The notes under the pieces: generated by a model | Database searches by the model: none | What the model was told of the DNA's origin: nothing | What the model saw: the letters and a program-made list of their open reading frames with translations, nothing else | Position numbers and translations under genes: made by a program | In this document: positions 33,208 to 42,069 of the stretch, piece after piece | How positions within the stretch are numbered: position 1 is the first letter of the stretch | How the letters are laid out: each line of letters opens with the position of its first letter | NCBI RefSeq assembly: GCF_025809055.1 | Contig: NZ_CP075529.1 | Location: forward strand, 1,364,001 to 1,428,000 | Reading direction: 5' to 3' | DNA length: 64,000 nt | Origin: Devosia sp. | GTDB lineage: Bacteria > Pseudomonadota > Alphaproteobacteria > Rhizobiales > Devosiaceae

Positions 33208-34650
33208 TCAGCCGGCGGCGGTATAGGCCGTCTTGACCACGGTGAAGAACTCTGCCGCATAGCGGCCCTGTTCGCGCGGACCAAAGCTCGAGCCCTTGCG
33301 GCCGCCGAAGGGCACGTGGAAATCGACGCCGGCGGTCGGCACATTGACCATCACCATGCCGGCTTCGGCATTGCGCTTGAAGTGCGTCGCGTATTTCAGC
33401 GAGGTGGTGACGATGCCCGCCGACAGGCCGAATTCGGTGTCATTGGCCGTGGCGAGGGCTTCCTCGTAGTCCTTGACCTTGATGACCGCAGCGACCGGCC
33501 CGAAGATTTCCTCGCGTGCGATACGCATGGAATTGGTGGCCTCGGTAAACAGGGTCGGCTGCAGGAAGTAGCCCTCGGTATCCTTGCTCACACGGCCACC
33601 GCCGGCTGCGAGCTTGGCGCCTTCGGACTTGCCGATCTCGATATAGTCGGTGTCCTGCTTGAGCTGGCCCGGATCAACGACCGGCCCGATCTCGGTGTCC
33701 TTTTCCAGCGCATGGCCGACACGGAGGCCAGCCGTGCGCTCGGCAAGTGCTGCCACGAACTTGTCGTGGATGCCTTCGGTCACAATGACGCGGCTCGAGG
33801 CCGTGCAGCGCTGGCCCGTCGAGAAGAAGGCCGACTGCGCGACGCTTTCCACCGCGACCTTGAGGTCGGCGTCGTCGAGCACGATGGTGGGGTTCTTGCC
33901 GCCCATTTCGAGCTGGAACTTGCGTCCATGCTCGATCGAGGCCGCGGCAACGCGCTTGCCGGTACCCACCGAGCCTGTGAAGCTGATGGCGGCAATGTCC
34001 TTGCTGTCCAGCATGGTCTGGCCGACGACCGAGCCCTTGCCCATGACCAGGTTCAGCACGCCCTTGGGCAGGCCTGCCCGCACCAGAATATCGACAATGG
34101 CCCAGGTTGAACCGGGCACCAGATCAGCCGGCTTGATGACCACTGTATTGCCATAGGCCAGGGCCGGGGCAATCTTCCAGGCCGGAATGGCAATCGGGAA
34201 GTTCCAGGGCGTGATGATACCGACCACGCCAATCGGCTCGCGGGTGATCTCGACACCAACGCCCGGACGCACCGACGGCAGCACTTCGCCCGAAAGGCGC
34301 AGCACTTCACCAGCAAAGAAGTCGAAAATCTGGGCGGCGCGGGTCACTTCGCCAATGCCCTCGGGCAGGGTCTTGCCCTCTTCGCGGCTGAGCAACTCGC
34401 CCAGTTCCTGCTTGCGGGCGGTGATCTCGTCGGAAGCCTTGCGCAGGATGGCGTGGCGCTCGAGAATGCCCGACCGCGACCATGCCGGAAACGCAGCCTT
34501 GGCGGCAGCGATGGCCTGCCTGGTTTCTTCGGCTGTGGCACGGGCATAAACGCCCACCACTTCGTTGATATTGGACGGATTGATATTCTCCGTCCCATCC
34601 GAGCCAACCCACTCGCCATCGATCAGGTTCTTGTGCAGTTCGGTCATCAT
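33208..34650 (-). CDS. Aldehyde dehydrogenase, probable alpha-ketoglutarate semialdehyde dehydrogenase
   Basis: A 480-aa NAD(P)-dependent enzyme. ALDH signatures: 'ITPWNFPIAIPAWKI', 'FTGSVGTGK' (NAD site), 'LEMGGKNP' (catalytic Glu) and 'FFSTGQRCTASSR' with the nucleophile Cys. The overall sequence and the partner gene fit KGSADH (2,5-dioxopentanoate to 2-oxoglutarate), the last step of oxidative L-arabinose or D-xylose breakdown. It lies 43 bp downstream of the FAH-fold gene, which precedes it in the same transcript. Start 34650 lies after GAAAGG on the coding strand. Confidence 0.88.
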   Translation of the reverse strand: MMTELHKNLIDGEWVGSDGTENINPSNINEVVGVYARATAEETRQAIAAAKAAFPAWSRSGILERHAILRKASDEITARKQELGELLSREEGKTLPEGIGEVTRAAQIFDFFAGEVLRLSGEVLPSVRPGVGVEITREPIGVVGIITPWNFPIAIPAWKIAPALAYGNTVVIKPADLVPGSTWAIVDILVRAGLPKGVLNLVMGKGSVVGQTMLDSKDIAAISFTGSVGTGKRVAAASIEHGRKFQLEMGGKNPTIVLDDADLKVAVESVAQSAFFSTGQRCTASSRVIVTEGIHDKFVAALAERTAGLRVGHALEKDTEIGPVVDPGQLKQDTDYIEIGKSEGAKLAAGGGRVSKDTEGYFLQPTLFTEATNSMRIAREEIFGPVAAVIKVKDYEEALATANDTEFGLSAGIVTTSLKYATHFKRNAEAGMVMVNVPTAGVDFHVPFGGRKGSSFGPREQGRYAAEFFTVVKTAYTAAG

Positions 34651-34693
34651 TCGGCCTTTCAAGGTGGTGTAGCGCCCGGGAGGAGCAGCGGAA

Positions 34694-35845
34694 CTAAAGG
34701 AGATTGGCGCGCGCCAGATCGCGCAGCAGATGGCTGGTCCCGTAGGTCCAGGGCGGACATTTGGTGGAAAGATTGACGCGGTTGGTCAACCTACCCAGGC
34801 TGGGTGTCGAAATCGAGACGACGTCCCCGATCTTGTGCGTAAATCCCTTGCCGGCCCCGTCGCGATCTTTGACCGGTGCAAACATGGTGCCGAGATAGAG
34901 CACCAGGCCGTCGGGATACTGATGATGTTCGCCCAGCGTGGCGGCGACCAGCGATTCCGGGCTGCGCGAAATCTGGCCCATATTGGACTGGCCTTCGAGC
35001 ACGAAGCCGTCCGTTCCCTCGACCCGCAGGGCGATCTCTGCCTGCTTGACCGTCTCGAGGGTAAAGTCCCCATCGAACAGCCGGATAAAGGGGCCGAGAG
35101 AAGCCGACGCATTATTGTCCTTGGCCTTGCCGAGCAGCAGCGCCGAACGGCCCTCGACGTCGCGCAGGTTGACGTCATTGCCCAAGGTCGCGCCAATGAT
35201 CGCGCCGGTGCTGGTGACCAGCAGCGCCACTTCCGGCTCGGGATTGTTCCAGCTCGAAATCGGGTGCAAACCCACTTCGGCGCCATGGCCGACAGAGCTC
35301 ATGGGCTGGCCCTTGGTGAATATCTCCGCGTCGGGGCCGATCCCGACTTCCAGATACTGGCTCCAGACATTCTTCTCGATCAGCGCCGCCTTGACCTTCA
35401 TGGCTGCCTCGGAGCCCGGAACAAGCTGGCTGAGATCGGTGCCGATCAGATCGAGGATTTCGCCCCGGAGCGCATCGGCCCGGGACTTGTCGCCACGCGC
35501 CTGTTCTTCGATGACGCGCTCGAGCAGCGACACCACGAAGGTGACGCCCGATGCCTTGATCGCCTGCAGGTCGATGGGCGAGAGCAGACGCGGCAGGGAC
35601 GGGTCGGGCGTCGCCGCCAGAGAATTGGCAACAACGGCATCAATGGCGCCGACCGCTTTCCCGGTTGCGCTGCGCACATGGGCAGCCGCATCACCGGCCT
35701 CGGCAATGTCCCGCACGGTGGCGCGGCCGGCCGCGGTGATATCGACCAGCTGGCCATCGCGTACCGTAACGATACGGGGATAATCGTGGCCCGGCAGCTG
35801 GGCGCGGCCCAGCAAGATCCCTGCAGGGATATCCATCGCAGTCAT
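34694..35845 (-). CDS. FAH-fold 2-keto-3-deoxy-pentonate dehydratase (XylX/AraD1-like)
   Basis: A 383-aa member of the fumarylacetoacetate hydrolase superfamily in the long form used for 2-keto-3-deoxy-L-arabonate or D-xylonate dehydration to 2-oxoglutaric semialdehyde. Markers: 'WNNPEPEVALLV' (metal-binding Glu residues), 'LGNDVNLRDVEGRS' and 'DGLVLYLGTMFAP'. It directly precedes the semialdehyde dehydrogenase, as in Caulobacter xylX-xylA. With the GH127 gene convergent nearby, L-arabinonate is a likely pathway entry (inference); the two substrates cannot be separated from sequence. Confidence 0.85.
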   Translation of the reverse strand: MTAMDIPAGILLGRAQLPGHDYPRIVTVRDGQLVDITAAGRATVRDIAEAGDAAAHVRSATGKAVGAIDAVVANSLAATPDPSLPRLLSPIDLQAIKASGVTFVVSLLERVIEEQARGDKSRADALRGEILDLIGTDLSQLVPGSEAAMKVKAALIEKNVWSQYLEVGIGPDAEIFTKGQPMSSVGHGAEVGLHPISSWNNPEPEVALLVTSTGAIIGATLGNDVNLRDVEGRSALLLGKAKDNNASASLGPFIRLFDGDFTLETVKQAEIALRVEGTDGFVLEGQSNMGQISRSPESLVAATLGEHHQYPDGLVLYLGTMFAPVKDRDGAGKGFTHKIGDVVSISTPSLGRLTNRVNLSTKCPPWTYGTSHLLRDLARANLL

Positions 35846-36038
35846 GCAATTTCCTCTGACATGTCAGCACGTGACTAGCCCAGCGGCCCGGCCCAGCGCA
35901 AGCGCACATTGGGTTAAATCATACTTATGTCGATGCCGATGCCGGAACCTGCCCGTTCAACTCCGGTTCATCTGCGCCGCAATACTGACGTATTGGCTGG
36001 AGACACGTGTTCGCCAGCAGATACTCAAGGAGATTTTC

Positions 36039-36755
36039 ATGCGTGCCCTCAGCGTCCTCGCTCCCCTCGCCTTGCTCGCCACCGCCCTGCCCGCCTATGC
36101 CGGCACCATTTCCATCGAAGGCCGCGGCGAAGTCCGCGCTGCCCCCGACATGGCCACGATCAATTCCGGCGTGACCACCCAGGGCGCGACTGCGCGCGAG
36201 GCGCTCGACGCCAATACCGCCGCCATGTCCGAGTTGATTGCCGCGCTCAAGGAAGCGGGGATCGAGGCTCGCGACATCCAGACCTCCGGCTTCTCGGTCA
36301 ATCCCAATTACGTCTATTCCGACGCCCGCGACGATCTTGGCTATTCCCTGCCGCCGCGGATCAACGGCTATCAGGTCGCCAATACGGTGACGGTCGTGGT
36401 GCGTGACCTCGAAGACCTCGGCGCCATACTCGACCGGTCGGTCACGGTGGGTGCCAATACCGTCAATGGCGTCAGCTTCTCGGTCGCCGATCCGGCCGAA
36501 CTGCTCAACGAGGCCCGCAAGGCCGCATTCGCCGACGCCCGCGAAAAGGCCGAACTCTACGCCACGGCCGCCGGCGCCGAACTGGGCGAACTCGAATCGA
36601 TCAGCGAACGGCAGGACTTCAACGGTCCACAGCCCTATCCGATGTATGCAAGGGCCGAAATGGCGCAGGCCGCCGACGTGCCGGTTGAGGCGGGCGAACT
36701 GACCTTCGCAATCTCGGTGAATGTTGCGTGGGATTTGAACAACACGGCCGACTAA
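36039..36755 (+). CDS. Exported SIMPL-domain (DUF541) protein
   Basis: A 238-aa periplasmic protein with a signal peptide (MRALSVLAPLALLATALPAY, cut near AYA-G). The SIMPL domain is marked by 'ISIEGRGEVRAAPDMATI' at the start, 'IQTSGFSVNPNYVY' and 'YQVANTVTVVVRDL'. Family members such as BP26 in Brucella form ring or channel-like oligomers; the function is unresolved. AAGGAG precedes the start. Confidence 0.9.
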   Translation: MRALSVLAPLALLATALPAYAGTISIEGRGEVRAAPDMATINSGVTTQGATAREALDANTAAMSELIAALKEAGIEARDIQTSGFSVNPNYVYSDARDDLGYSLPPRINGYQVANTVTVVVRDLEDLGAILDRSVTVGANTVNGVSFSVADPAELLNEARKAAFADAREKAELYATAAGAELGELESISERQDFNGPQPYPMYARAEMAQAADVPVEAGELTFAISVNVAWDLNNTAD

Positions 36756-36980
36756 ACGGTTGAAGTTTGCACCGGCCGCCACGATTTAGACAAACCAGAA
36801 CGGCCAAAGGTGCGTTGTACAACTGGGCGGGTTGCCCTCGCGCCGCCCGCCTGACCCCGATCCCCTCATCAGAGGGGGCTTGGGCGGTGGGGACGGATCC
36901 ACCGTAGTCACCCCGTCCCCACCAACCCCCTTTCCAGTCGCCCGGCAAACCGGCGACTGGCTTTGCGGCGGACCCCAGAG

Positions 36981-37034
36981 CGTTTTCAAGAAAGGTGGAC
37001 ACCACCTTTCTGGTTCGAAAGCGCGACCAAACCA
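36981..37034. repeat. Rhizobial-type intergenic hairpin repeat
   Basis: AGAAAGGTGG-ACA-CCACCTTTCT forms a perfect 10-bp stem at about 36989-37011, flanked by GCGTTTTCA and TTCGAAAGCGC arms that extend the dyad. The unit resembles the 'GCGTTTTCGAGAAAAGTGGACACC' repeat dispersed between genes in Hyphomicrobiales. It lies between convergent genes and may also act as a terminator for either side. Confidence 0.65.
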
Positions 37035-37038
37035 GCAT

Positions 37039-37875
37039 CTAGCCGAAAATCACTTTCCACAGCATGTTGAGCCCTACGGCGACGAGGAAGATCGCGAAGA
37101 CATATTTCAGCGTCTTCTGATCCATGCGGTGCGCGAGGGCGGCACCCAGAGGCGCGCACAGGGCCGCGAGCACCCCCACCAGGGCCAGTGCCAGCAGATT
37201 GATATAGCCAAAGCTGAGCGGCGGCAGGTTGGCAACGCTCCAGCCGGATATGATGAAGCCCAGGGTTCCCGACACCGCGATGGCCACGCCGATGGCCGCC
37301 GAAGTCCCGACGGCCCTGTGCATGGACTGCCCGAAGGCGACCAGCGTCGGCACGGTCAGCGAACCGCCGCCAATCCCCATCAGTGACGACATGTAGCCGA
37401 CGATGAATGCCGAAATGCGGTGCGTCAGCGACGAGCCGTGCAGGTGCCCCATGAGCCTGGTCTGGAAACCGAAGACGATATTGGCCGCGATCACGAAGGC
37501 CATGACCGCAAAGACCACGCGCAGCACGTCGCCGGAATACCAGCCCGCCATCAGCCCACCGACGAAGGTGCCGATCACGATCACCGGGGCCCAGAGCTTG
37601 AGGATATCCATGTCGAGCGCCCCCCGCTTGTGATGGGCCCGGGCGCTCATGATTCCGGTCGGGATGATGATGGCGAGGGAGGTGCCGACCGCCACATGCT
37701 GGACGATGTCGCCGTCGTAGCCCATCAGCAGGAGGGCATTGCTGAGAGCCGGCACGATGACCGCGCCCCCGCCAATACCCAGCAGGCCCGCAGCGACCCC
37801 GGACACCACTCCTGTGGCCATCAGTCCCAAGACGAAGGGCCAGTAGGCGAGCAGGCTGCCCAAATCCATGTTCAT
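37039..37875 (-). CDS. TauE/SafE-family sulfite or anion exporter
   Basis: A 278-aa inner-membrane protein with about eight helices and the two duplicated motifs of the family, 'GLLGIGGGAVIVPALS' and 'SLMGIGGGSLTVPTL'. It probably exports sulfite, sulfoacetate or another small anion. Its start overlaps the stop of yjbQ by four bases, so the genes are co-transcribed. Confidence 0.9.
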   Translation of the reverse strand: MNMDLGSLLAYWPFVLGLMATGVVSGVAAGLLGIGGGAVIVPALSNALLLMGYDGDIVQHVAVGTSLAIIIPTGIMSARAHHKRGALDMDILKLWAPVIVIGTFVGGLMAGWYSGDVLRVVFAVMAFVIAANIVFGFQTRLMGHLHGSSLTHRISAFIVGYMSSLMGIGGGSLTVPTLVAFGQSMHRAVGTSAAIGVAIAVSGTLGFIISGWSVANLPPLSFGYINLLALALVGVLAALCAPLGAALAHRMDQKTLKYVFAIFLVAVGLNMLWKVIFG

Positions 37876-38300
37876 TCTCCCGATAGATGCAGCACGATTT
37901 CCCGCCGATGCGGCCGGCGCCTGTGCTCGAATAGATAAAGCCCCTGCCAGGTGCCCAGCACCGCGCGCCCGGACATGATGGGAATGCCGATCGACGTCTG
38001 GGTCAGGGCGGCGCGTATATGGGCCGGCATGTCATCCGGCCCTTCAGTGGTGTGGACCAGCCAGTCCATGCCCTCGGGCACCAGCCTGGCAAAATAGCCG
38101 TTGAGGTCGGTCTGCACGTCCGGGTCGGCATTTTCCTGGATGAGCAGCGAACACGATGTGTGCCGTACGAAGGCCGTCACCAGTCCCGTCTGCACGGCAT
38201 TGGACGCAACGAACGCGGCGAGGCTTTCAGTCACCTCGTAGAGGCCCTGTCCGCGGGTCTGGATCGAAAGCGATTGAACAGCCTGACGCATATCCAGCAC
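37872..38300 (-). CDS. yjbQ: YjbQ-family (UPF0047) protein
   Basis: A 142-aa protein of the conserved YjbQ/UPF0047 family, annotated as secondary thiamine-phosphate synthase. Characteristic segments 'FVRHTSCSLLIQENADPDV', 'WLVHTTEGPDDMPAHI' and 'LGTWQGLYLFEHR' hold the conserved His and Glu residues. Length is typical. A start at 38291 (MRQAVQ) is an alternative. Confidence 0.92.
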   Translation of the reverse strand: MLDMRQAVQSLSIQTRGQGLYEVTESLAAFVASNAVQTGLVTAFVRHTSCSLLIQENADPDVQTDLNGYFARLVPEGMDWLVHTTEGPDDMPAHIRAALTQTSIGIPIMSGRAVLGTWQGLYLFEHRRRPHRREIVLHLSGE

Positions 38301-38547
38301 CTAGCACGCCGCTCAAAATGGTGGGAGCCCGTTCATCCGCGAACCGTCCACTGCCCCAATGCCGCCGCAAACGCTGCACCTATTCCAAAAGCGCGGAAAT
38401 CGCCCGGGAACTCCAACACCCCGGATGCGTTGGGAGACTGCGGGGTTTGCTGGCATCAAATGGCTTTGGGGGACGTTCATGTCCAGTTCAGGTGCCACTT
38501 GGATGCTTTTGCAAAACATGTGCGAAAACGACAAGAAGGAAAGAACA

Positions 38548-40791
38548 ATGCGCCTCAAGACATGGCTGCTAACAGGAACGAGCATCGGCTTCATCGCCCT
38601 TGCACCGCTGGCCGCCTCGGCTCAAGACGCCGAACTGCGAGCCGCTTATGACGCCTATGTGCAGGCTCAGGCTTCCGGTGACGCAGCAGCGCTCGATGTC
38701 GCCCAGTCGACCCTGACAGAACTCTGCATCGTGGCCGGCTATGCCAGCCTTGAAGACTGTATTGCTGCGGTGAACGCCGAGCACTCGTCCTCGTCCGAAG
38801 CACAGGCTGCCCCTGCTGAGGAGCCCGCGGCTGAGGAGCCAGTGGCCGAAGAGCCAGTGGCGGAAGAACCCGCCCCCGAAGAACCGGTGGTGGAAGAAGA
38901 ACCCGTGATGGAAGAACCGGCGCCCGAGGAACCGGTTGTCGAGGAGCCCGCTCCTGAGGAGCCGGTTGTCGAAGAAGAACCCGTCGCTGAAGAGCCCGTG
39001 GCCGAGGAGCCGGTTGTCGAAGAACAGCCTGCCCCTGAAGAGCCCGTGGCCGAGGAACAGGCGCCTGTCGCCGAGGAAGCTGCTGCGGAAGAGGCCCCTG
39101 CTGAAGAAGCACCGGCCGAGGAACCTGCTGCCGAAGTGGCTGTCGACATCAGCGCCGAGCTGTCGGCTCAGGTCGATATCTACAACCAGGCCATTGCTGA
39201 CCTGCTGGCCGGTGGCGACGCTGCCGACGCACAGGCCCGCATGGATGGCGCCCGCGCCGAAATCGAGGCCCTGTGCGCCGATGCCGGTCTTGGCGATGTC
39301 GACACGTGCCTGGCCCAGTACGGCCTGGCCCTGCCTGCCGTCCCGGCCATTGCTGCCGAGCCGGCCGCCGAAGGCCATGGCGAAGACATGACCAGCGAAG
39401 AACCCGCGGTTGAAGCAGAGGCCGAAGCTGAAGCTGAGGTTGAAGCCGAGCAGCCGGCACCGGTCGAGGATACGACCTCGAGCGGTGAAGTTGCCGAACC
39501 CATCGTGGAACTTCCCGAGGGCGTGACGGCCGAGCAGATCGCGCCGGTCCTCGATAGCGCCAAGGATGTCGACTTTGTCGTCGAGTCCGGTGCCGAGACC
39601 ACGACCGAGGGCGAAGTCGCTGTCGAAGAACAGCCCGCCGAACCCGCTGCTCCCCCGCCGGAGAGCGATGAGGCTGCCCAGTCCGAGGAAGTCCGCGCCT
39701 TTGCCGCCGAGGCCATCCCCGCCGTGACGGCCGAGGAAGGCACCGAGGTGACGGCCACGGAAAACACCACGGTCAACCAGACGGTGATCAACAACTATAT
39801 CAACAACATCACCAACAACACGACGATCAACAACGAAACGACCGTCAACAATACGACCAACAACACCACCAACAATGTCGAAAACAACATTGGTCAGCAG
39901 AACAATGTGACCGTTGTCGAGGCACCGGAAGTGCAGACCAGCTCGGGCGACACCATCGCCCAGGTGATTCTGCAGGTGGGTACGCAGTTGATCGTCAATT
40001 CGATCGGTCAGGACACCGACCGGTTCTATGACCCGGCTGAAGACCAGATCTACTACGAGAACCTCAGCAATGGCCGGGTTCGCGAAGTGATCACGCGCCC
40101 GGACGGCACCCAGATCGTCACGGTCCGCAACCGCAACGGCGACATCCTGCGTCGCTCGCGCATCACGCCGGACGGTCAGGAATATGTGCTGGCCTACTTC
40201 GACGACCGCTACGGTCAGCAGCTCGACACCTGGTATGATCCGGGTCGTGACCTGCCGCCGCTGCGCCTGAACATTCCCGTGCAGGACTACGTGCTCGATG
40301 CACGCTATGCCGACGAGAATGAGCTGGAAACGTTCTTCGCCCAGCCGCCGGTCGAACAGGTCGCCCGTATCTACTCGATCGACGAGGTCAAGCGCTCCGC
40401 CCGAGTTCGCGACTCCGTGCGCAAGCTCGAAGTGGGCAACCTGACCTTCGATACCGGCGCGGCAACCATTGGCCGTGACCAGGTTGGTGCCCTCTCGGTG
40501 GTGGCCAATGCCATGCTGGCGCTGCTGGAACGCAATCCCAATGAGACCTTCCTGATCGAAGGCCATACGGATGCCGTGGGCGCTGACATTTCCAACCTGC
40601 GCCTGTCGGATATGCGTGCAGCCACCATTGCCCGCGTGCTGACCGACTTCTACGGCGTGCCGCCGGAAAACCTGGCCACCCAGGGTTATGGCGAACGCTA
40701 CCTGAAGATCCGCACCGAAGCGGCAGAGCGCGAAAACCGTCGCGTTACGATCCGCCGCATCACGCCGCTGATCACGGTCGCCAGCCGCTAA
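38548..40791 (+). CDS. OmpA-family protein with Glu/Pro repeats and an Asn/Thr tract
   Basis: A 747-aa envelope protein. After a signal peptide (MRLKTWLLTGTSIGFIALAP, cut near ASAQ) come a helical stretch, a long acidic low-complexity region of about 26 'EEPVx' pentads (residues about 85-195), a second helical stretch, and an Asn/Thr-rich tract (about 408-455, many NNTT/NNIT). The C-terminal OmpA domain, with the peptidoglycan-binding 'NLRLSDMRAATIARVL' and 'EGHTDAVG', anchors it to the cell wall. The extended acidic spacer would bridge membrane and wall or chelate cations (inference). The start at 38548 is chosen for the signal peptide and AAGGAAAG upstream. A strong terminator follows. Confidence 0.92.
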   Translation: MRLKTWLLTGTSIGFIALAPLAASAQDAELRAAYDAYVQAQASGDAAALDVAQSTLTELCIVAGYASLEDCIAAVNAEHSSSSEAQAAPAEEPAAEEPVAEEPVAEEPAPEEPVVEEEPVMEEPAPEEPVVEEPAPEEPVVEEEPVAEEPVAEEPVVEEQPAPEEPVAEEQAPVAEEAAAEEAPAEEAPAEEPAAEVAVDISAELSAQVDIYNQAIADLLAGGDAADAQARMDGARAEIEALCADAGLGDVDTCLAQYGLALPAVPAIAAEPAAEGHGEDMTSEEPAVEAEAEAEAEVEAEQPAPVEDTTSSGEVAEPIVELPEGVTAEQIAPVLDSAKDVDFVVESGAETTTEGEVAVEEQPAEPAAPPPESDEAAQSEEVRAFAAEAIPAVTAEEGTEVTATENTTVNQTVINNYINNITNNTTINNETTVNNTTNNTTNNVENNIGQQNNVTVVEAPEVQTSSGDTIAQVILQVGTQLIVNSIGQDTDRFYDPAEDQIYYENLSNGRVREVITRPDGTQIVTVRNRNGDILRRSRITPDGQEYVLAYFDDRYGQQLDTWYDPGRDLPPLRLNIPVQDYVLDARYADENELETFFAQPPVEQVARIYSIDEVKRSARVRDSVRKLEVGNLTFDTGAATIGRDQVGALSVVANAMLALLERNPNETFLIEGHTDAVGADISNLRLSDMRAATIARVLTDFYGVPPENLATQGYGERYLKIRTEAAERENRRVTIRRITPLITVASR

Positions 40792-40813
40792 GGCTTTCGA
40801 TCCGAAATTTGAG

Positions 40814-40843
40814 AAAGGCCGGGCTCACCCCCGGCCTTTTTTT
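40814..40843 (+). terminator. Rho-independent terminator of the OmpA-family gene
   Basis: AAAGGCCGGG-CTCACC-CCCGGCCTTTTTTT: a perfect GC-rich stem followed by seven T residues, 22 bases after the stop codon. Confidence 0.95.
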
Positions 40844-40924
40844 CATGCCTGCCCTGCACGCGCGACGCCATCTTGTCACCGCAAATTGGCTTGCTAAGGA
40901 TGCGCCAGCCTTGGAGTTGGTGAC

Positions 40925-41440
40925 ATGAAAAGCCTGGAAATCTTCGTTGAACGCATCATCCTGGCCTCGCGCTGGTTGCTGGTGGCCTTTTATATCGGCC
41001 TCGGCATCGCGCTGGCCTTTTATGCACTGACCTTCTTCATCAAGCTGTGGGACTTTGCCAGCCACCTGACCGGCATGGACGAGACCGAAACCATCCTCAA
41101 GATCCTCGGGCTGATCGACGCGGCGCTGATCGCGAGCCTGGTGGTGATGGTCATCATCTCGGGCTACGAGAACTTCGTGTCACGCTTCGACAACGAGGAA
41201 GAGGTCCACTGGCTCGGCCAGATCGATGCCGGCTCTCTCAAGATCAAGGTGGCCTCCACCATAGTGGCGATCTCCTCGATCCACCTGCTGCAGATTTTTC
41301 TCAATGTGCCCAGCTACACCAATGAGCAGATCTTCTGGTACACCGTGCTGCATCTGACCTTTATCGTTTCGGCATTTTTTCTCGCCGTGATCGATAAAAT
41401 CTCAAAAAAGCCACAAAAGATCGACCTGCAGAACCTTTGA
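40925..41440 (+). CDS. UPF0114 (YqhA-like) inner-membrane protein
   Basis: A 171-aa protein with four predicted helices. The N-terminal 'FERIILASRW'-like start (here VERIILASRWLLVAFYIGL), 'SGYENFVSRFD' and 'LKIKVASTIVAISSIHLLQ' are diagnostic of UPF0114. Function unknown. A monocistronic unit between two terminators. Confidence 0.92.
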   Translation: MKSLEIFVERIILASRWLLVAFYIGLGIALAFYALTFFIKLWDFASHLTGMDETETILKILGLIDAALIASLVVMVIISGYENFVSRFDNEEEVHWLGQIDAGSLKIKVASTIVAISSIHLLQIFLNVPSYTNEQIFWYTVLHLTFIVSAFFLAVIDKISKKPQKIDLQNL

Positions 41441-41575
41441 TCAGGTCCAGCAAGCCACTGATTCAAAACGGTATTATCAAAAATCTTGCTCCAAATTCGT
41501 GCTCTTCACGAACTTGGGAACTCTCGGTCATTGGCCGCGTTTCTTTGCCAGCGTTTAAACAAAGGAGCGAAACAG

Positions 41576-41980
41576 ATGGCTACCCCCGAACGCGATACTG
41601 TTTATACAAATGACGGCAACCGCACCGTCTATACCCGTGAGAGCAATGGTACCGGCTGGTTCGTTGGTATCATCGTTGCCCTGGCCCTTCTGGCCATTGG
41701 TTATCTCGTCTTCTCGGCCAATTCCGGTCCCTCGACCACTGTCGATGTGAACGGTGCCCCGGCTGTTGAAGCCCCCGTGACCGATCCGGCAGCCGCTCCG
41801 GCCCCGATGACCGAAGCCCCGGCCGCTGACGCGATGGCTCCCGCCACCGACGCAGCCCCGATGACTGAGGCTCCGGCCGCCGAAGCCGCCCCGGCTGAAG
41901 CCGCCCCTGCGGCCGATGCTCCGGCCGGCACGGAAACCGAGGCTGCTCCGGTTGCTGAACCGGCCGCCCCCGGCGCCTAA
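41576..41980 (+). CDS. Single-pass membrane protein with an Ala/Pro-rich tail
   Basis: A 134-aa protein: a short cytosolic N-terminus with two 'TVYT' repeats, one transmembrane helix (WFVGIIVALALLAIGYLVFS) and a low-complexity Ala/Pro/Glu tail with repeated 'PMTEAPAA'. Strong AAAGGAG ribosome-binding site at 41561-41567. Similar small anchored proteins are common in Hyphomicrobiales but have no assigned function. Confidence 0.8.
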   Translation: MATPERDTVYTNDGNRTVYTRESNGTGWFVGIIVALALLAIGYLVFSANSGPSTTVDVNGAPAVEAPVTDPAAAPAPMTEAPAADAMAPATDAAPMTEAPAAEAAPAEAAPAADAPAGTETEAAPVAEPAAPGA

Positions 41981-42038
41981 TAGCCAGCCTTACTGAGTAG
42001 GCTAGCTTCCCCGGCTCTGTCCCTCCCTTCAGAGCCAA

Positions 42039-42069
42039 AAGGACCCCGGCGCCCCACCGGGGTCTTTTA
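42039..42069. terminator. Rho-independent terminator, probably bidirectional
   Basis: GGACCCCGG-CGCCCCA-CCGGGGTC followed by TTTTAT, with AAAA on the left side. It separates the membrane-protein gene from the convergent GyrI-like gene, whose stop codon it touches. Confidence 0.88.

Noticed and set aside
38569..40566. 665-aa frame antisense to the OmpA-family gene
   Set aside because: The Gly/Phe/Leu-rich sequence is the reverse complement of the acidic repeats and has no domain.
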